From Kuafuiihalomonas sp039024635 (GTDB lineage Bacteria > Myxococcota > Kuafuiibacteriia > Kuafuiibacteriales > Kuafuiibacteriaceae), in NCBI GenBank assembly GCA_039024635.1, contig JBCCQA010000017.1:52029-116028 (forward strand): a stretch of DNA of 64,000 nt, read 5' to 3'. Made by a program: the position numbers and the translations under genes. The notes beneath the pieces are model-generated. The model worked only from the letters and a program-made list of their open reading frames with translations, was not told the DNA's origin and made no database searches. Position 1 is the first letter of the stretch. Each line of letters starts with the position of its first letter. This document shows, in pieces, positions 60,725 through 64,000 of this stretch.

Positions 60725-62455
60725 CTAGGGCGTAGAGACCCTACCGTTGCTCTTGTGCGGTCCGCTCAGCAAGGCCACGACAAGCATCAGCCCAAAGAAG
60801 ATCGTGTTGAGAAGTAGGCCGAGACTGAATTCGGCCACCGTCGCCGCGATGAAGAGGGCCACGATGGGGAAGAGCGCCGCGAGCACCCATCGGTTTCCGT
60901 GGCGATTGAAGGAGTGGTCAGGACGAGCGTCGGCCCGCCGCAGGACCCAGTCATAGACCACGATGGCGAGCATGCTCGCCACGCCGATGGCGGTGAAGAC
61001 CAACCACATCGAGTAGGGTTCGTAGGCTTCCCAAAGGAGGGACCGCAGCTCGAAAGCATCGATGCCCAGCTTGGTCTGCAAGGTCTCCAGAACCTCGCCC
61101 CGTCGAATCTCGGCGACGGCCTCGGAGGCCATCCCCAGCTCTTCGACGAGATAGCGGCGGGCAAGAACGATCTTGTCGCCTCCTTCCTGGTAGAGGCTCC
61201 CGGCCACGATACTCCCGACCGACCAGCCGATGCCGGTCGTGAAGTTGGCGTAGCCCAAGTACTGACCCTGCTTGCCGGGCGGCGCGATACCCGAGACGTA
61301 GCGAAGTTTGGTGGGACTGGCCGTCATCTCCCCCAAGGAGAAGAGCCCGATGGCGCCCAAGGTCCACCATCCGCTCATCGAGAGACCGAGGCCGTAGATG
61401 GCAGCCGCGCTGATAGCGATACCGACGATGATGGCCTGAAGAGAACGAAGGAAGCCGGTCAGGTATCCGATCAAGAAGGCGGCGAAGCTGATGAGGAGGG
61501 CGTTGAAGTTGATCATCCACTCCTGGGTCAGGTTGCCTCCCTCCAGGGTGGGCACGGCCGCCTGACCGAATAGACCTTGAAGGGCTGAAGCCAAGCCTCG
61601 GGAGTCGACCCAGTCGTCGATGAAGTTCGGGAGGATGTCGAAGAGCTGATAGAACATCAGCCAGAAGCCGGCGAAGGTGATGGTGAAGAAGAACAGCCTC
61701 GGCTCCAACAAACCCTGGATGCTGCGATAGAGGAGCGTGAGCGGATCTTCTGGGCTCTTAGCCGCCGATCGCTCGGGCTCCTTGAAGAAGAAGAGAGGAA
61801 TGAAGTTGAGAGCGATGGCCACTGCGCAGACGAGGAAGACGTATTGCCAGTCCAACACACGAAGATAGCCGGCCACGAAGGGGCCCAAGAAACCTCCGAT
61901 GTTCACCACCTGATAAAAGAGTGCCCAGCCCAAGGACGCCGACTGCTTGGGCATCTCCTGGCCGATCATTCCCTGAACACCGGGTTTGAAGATCGCCGTC
62001 CCCACGGCCAGGAACATGGCTCCTACGAAGAAGACCTCGAACACCCGGTCCAGGCCCGCCGCGCGGGCTTCGGCCAGCGAGCTTCCCGCCATCAGCTCCG
62101 CGATGGGAATGCACCAGCCCATCACGAGGTAGCCGATGATCTTCAGTGCGGTGGAAAGGGCGATGTTGAGCTTGAAGCCGTATTGGTCGGCGAAGCCCCC
62201 GGAAAGGATGGGGACGAAGGACTGAAGAATGGCCCAGACCGCGTAGATGGTGCCTTTCTGAACGTGGTCCAGCTGCGGCCCCCCATCTTCGATGGCGAGC
62301 ACCATGAAGACTGGCAAGACGACGCGGACCCCGTAGTAGGCAAAGCGTTCGACCAGCTCCATCCAGTTGGCGATCCAGTAGATGCCGCCGAAGGACCGAA
62401 GCTGAGTCAGGAAAGGAGCGCTGGAGGCGCCCTGTAGGGGTTCTGACACAGTCAT
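60725..62455 (-). CDS. POT/MFS-type proton-dependent transporter
   Basis: 576 residues with twelve or more membrane helices. The N-terminal ERFAYYGVRVVLPVFMVLA is the POT-family ExxERF-like signature (proton coupling), and the PTR2-like GTAIFKPGVQGMIGQEM follows. A long soluble loop lies in the C-terminal part (EELGMASEAVAEIRRGEVLE). Substrates are di/tripeptides or other small molecules. It ends next to the start of the pseudokinase gene. Confidence 0.85.
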   Translation of the reverse strand: MTVSEPLQGASSAPFLTQLRSFGGIYWIANWMELVERFAYYGVRVVLPVFMVLAIEDGGPQLDHVQKGTIYAVWAILQSFVPILSGGFADQYGFKLNIALSTALKIIGYLVMGWCIPIAELMAGSSLAEARAAGLDRVFEVFFVGAMFLAVGTAIFKPGVQGMIGQEMPKQSASLGWALFYQVVNIGGFLGPFVAGYLRVLDWQYVFLVCAVAIALNFIPLFFFKEPERSAAKSPEDPLTLLYRSIQGLLEPRLFFFTITFAGFWLMFYQLFDILPNFIDDWVDSRGLASALQGLFGQAAVPTLEGGNLTQEWMINFNALLISFAAFLIGYLTGFLRSLQAIIVGIAISAAAIYGLGLSMSGWWTLGAIGLFSLGEMTASPTKLRYVSGIAPPGKQGQYLGYANFTTGIGWSVGSIVAGSLYQEGGDKIVLARRYLVEELGMASEAVAEIRRGEVLETLQTKLGIDAFELRSLLWEAYEPYSMWLVFTAIGVASMLAIVVYDWVLRRADARPDHSFNRHGNRWVLAALFPIVALFIAATVAEFSLGLLLNTIFFGLMLVVALLSGPHKSNGRVSTP

Positions 62456-62587
62456 GCCGTCTAATCAGTCTGTCTCCGCTTCGTCAAAGCGCTTCGGTTC
62501 CGTATTTCCTGCGGTGCCACAGCTATCTACGAGCCAAGACGCGGAGGGGTCTTGACAGGCCCGAGATACATCACGCACTCTCTTTCC

Positions 62588-63688
62588 ATGCTTACATCAA
62601 AAAGTAGAATAATAACCACAATCTGCGCCAGCCTTGCATGCTCCTCTGCGCACAGCAGAATCTCTCTAGCTGAGCTAGGCGACGCCGAAGCAGACCTGGT
62701 CTATACACCTGTAGACCCCTGTCGAATAGCAGATACTAGAAATGGTTCGGTTGCGGAAATGGCGCATAACTCAACTCGAACCTTTCGGACGTTCGGGACC
62801 CTTGCGCAGCTATCGCCCCAAGGAGGGCTGGGCTGTGCTCTCCCTGCCAGTGCCTCCGGTACACCTGTCGCTGCTATGCTCCAGTTCTCTGCGATCACGC
62901 CTGACGATCCGGGACGTATAATGGCGGGTCCGTCAGGAGGCTTGACCCGCAACGTAGTCAACTTTACTCAAAGCCGGACGTTCCCGCTATCTTCCAATGG
63001 CCAGTCAATAACATTCGGGACTATTGCGAACGGAATCATAGTCAAACTTAATGCAGGAGAATTTGACGCTATTCACATGAGCAACGGTCTTTGCTCGACT
63101 ACCGTTCAAGCGTGCGTGGTCAATAGTGACTGTCCTTCAGGCGAAACATGCGGCACGAGCAACGTGGACTTGGCTATCGATGTTCACGGCTACTTCTTTC
63201 CGGTCGCTGAGCGCGACTTACCAGTCGCCGCCCATTCTGGTTCAGACGTGCTGGTGGGGAGTATCTCATCTACAGGCTATGTCTTCGTCGACTCTGGCCT
63301 GGGCGGAGCCTACGACTCCACGCCAGGCTCAACCGTCGACTCTGAACTGAACGACATCCTCGTATCGGTCTCCGCTCAAGTCTGGAGCTCTGACCAAGCC
63401 AGTCAACTCGAGGGCGAGATCAGTCCGTGCTATCGAGAACCATCGGGCGAGATTGTGGTCTGTCGCGACGTCGAGGGCAGCGAGGCCGAAACGGATTTTT
63501 GCTTCCAATCATCAGGGGTCGACGATCAAAGCTCAGTGTCAGCGAGCTGCGTATTCAGGTCCGTGCCTTCCAACCAGCTCGAGTTTGGCCTGTGCGCTCG
63601 TCTCGGGAGTTCGTACTCGTGCCTGAGCGGTCCTCCTCCGACGTTCAACATCGGAGGTGTGAAGGTAGGCGTCATACGAGTTCAGTAG
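62588..63688 (+). CDS. Exported Cys-containing protein of divergent base composition
   Basis: About 366 residues. A signal peptide (IITTICASLACSSAHS) precedes a beta-rich body. VDPCRIADTRN near the start is a motif seen in secreted proteins of this kind, and CVVNSDCPSGETCG matches the Cys-rich unit of the lipoprotein at 33168. The C-terminal half has several Cys pairs. The codon use is visibly less GC-rich at third positions than in neighbours (many A/T-ending codons), suggesting recent transfer. The start is ATG 62588; the TTG at 62552 would add residues before the signal peptide. Function is unknown. Confidence 0.6.
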   Translation: MLTSKSRIITTICASLACSSAHSRISLAELGDAEADLVYTPVDPCRIADTRNGSVAEMAHNSTRTFRTFGTLAQLSPQGGLGCALPASASGTPVAAMLQFSAITPDDPGRIMAGPSGGLTRNVVNFTQSRTFPLSSNGQSITFGTIANGIIVKLNAGEFDAIHMSNGLCSTTVQACVVNSDCPSGETCGTSNVDLAIDVHGYFFPVAERDLPVAAHSGSDVLVGSISSTGYVFVDSGLGGAYDSTPGSTVDSELNDILVSVSAQVWSSDQASQLEGEISPCYREPSGEIVVCRDVEGSEAETDFCFQSSGVDDQSSVSASCVFRSVPSNQLEFGLCARLGSSYSCLSGPPPTFNIGGVKVGVIRVQ

Positions 63689-63736
63689 ATCCCATCTTGA
63701 AGGCTTCTTGGGTGGTTAAACACCAGGGACCCCCTC

Positions 63737-64000
63737 GTAACCCCTTGCGGTGAACTACATACCTTAACTCATCAGGAGCTTCGGATGTAGCCCCCGTTTC
63801 GACCGGACACCTCGACGGAGGTATCTGGAATGAGAGTTAGATTGACAATCGAGCCTTTGGAGAAGGGACGACGGAGACGTTTCACGGTTGAGCAGAAGCT
63901 GGCTCTCTTGGGGGAGGCAGAGCGTCCCGGGGGTTCGATCTCGGAGACGGCCCGGAGGTTTGGCATCGCGCCATCACTCATGTTCCTGTGGAAGCGCACC
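63737..64000 (+). mobile_element. Left end of an IS66-type insertion sequence (partial)
   Basis: A possible terminal repeat begins GTAACCCCTTGCGGTG at 63737; IS66 ends usually begin GTAA. A short leader and a transposase-like gene follow. The right end lies outside the window, so the inverted repeat and target duplication cannot be checked. Confidence 0.4.
63830..64000 (+). CDS. tnpA: IS66-type accessory transposase protein TnpA (partial)
   Basis: 57 residues up to the window edge. RRRFTVEQKLALLGEAERPG and ISETARRFGIAPSLMFLWKR form the helix-turn-helix of the IS66/IS3-type OrfA family, which helps the main transposase bind the element ends. The ATG is preceded by GGAGG at good spacing. The rest of the gene and the element continue beyond the window. 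Confidence 0.75.
   Translation, partial: MRVRLTIEPLEKGRRRRFTVEQKLALLGEAERPGGSISETARRFGIAPSLMFLWKRT

Noticed and set aside
59312..60817. 501-residue plus-strand open frame over the pseudokinase
   Set aside because: Runs antisense through a recognisable kinase fold, without any motif of its own.

Overview
The window is GC-rich, gene-dense bacterial chromosome. It most likely comes from a Myxococcota (delta-proteobacterial) genome. The signs are a MYXO-CTERM-like sorting tail, Cys-rich lipoprotein repeats, a Hanks kinase with an AgmX-like C-terminus, a pseudokinase, sigma-FecR-lipoprotein units and many genes coupled by ATGA, GTGA or TTGA overlaps. No rRNA, tRNA or CRISPR array was found. The phylum call is an inference from these traits.

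Layout. 0-6 kb: tail of a flavin oxidoreductase, a fused AhpD-like/DoxX protein beside a small HisKA/HATPase protein, a CHAT protease-like protein and an ATP-grasp ligase. 7-9.4 kb: a coupled membrane protein, DUF438 and DUF1858/DUF2249 cluster in which the DUF438 gene is frameshifted and has lost most of its PAS domain. 9.5-13.6 kb: three AraC-type regulators (two are paralogues) and a dienelactone hydrolase. 13.7-26 kb: an iron acquisition region with TonB/ExbD/ExbB, a TetR regulator with a tandem palindromic operator, a HugZ-like protein fused to the tail of a haem-type ABC ATPase, a PiuC hydroxylase, a ferric ABC transporter and a flavodoxin. Good Fur-box candidates lie before the hydroxylase and the flavodoxin, and a third precedes a ferritin-like gene at 43.2 kb.

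26-36.6 kb: a two-component system, a metallo-beta-lactamase-fold hydrolase, a sigma/FecR/Cys-rich lipoprotein operon and a lamin-tail/CHRD lipoprotein. 36.7-40.2 kb: an overlapping operon of CxxCH proteins, lipoproteins and a porin-like barrel that itself carries CxxCH, a candidate electron conduit. 40.2-44.9 kb: Ser/Thr kinase, LysR, ferredoxin-like and ferritin-like genes, then gene debris (a broken cation/proton antiporter and a RimK-like remnant) around an HPF-like gene.

45-52.6 kb holds the two most unusual items. One is an ECF sigma factor fused to ankyrin repeats and to a degenerate F1-ATPase beta-like domain. The other is a coupled module of a Ras/Rab-like GTPase, a coiled-coil protein, a membrane OmpA-like protein and a histidine kinase. 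52.6-59.4 kb: a CusCBA-type copper/silver efflux operon led by a small Cys-rich exported protein, with a pseudokinase gene upstream. 60.7-62.5 kb: a POT/MFS transporter. The right end (62.5-64 kb) is visibly less GC-rich, with an exported Cys-containing protein and the start of an IS66-type insertion sequence.

All assignments rest on reading translated motifs by eye. No database search was run.
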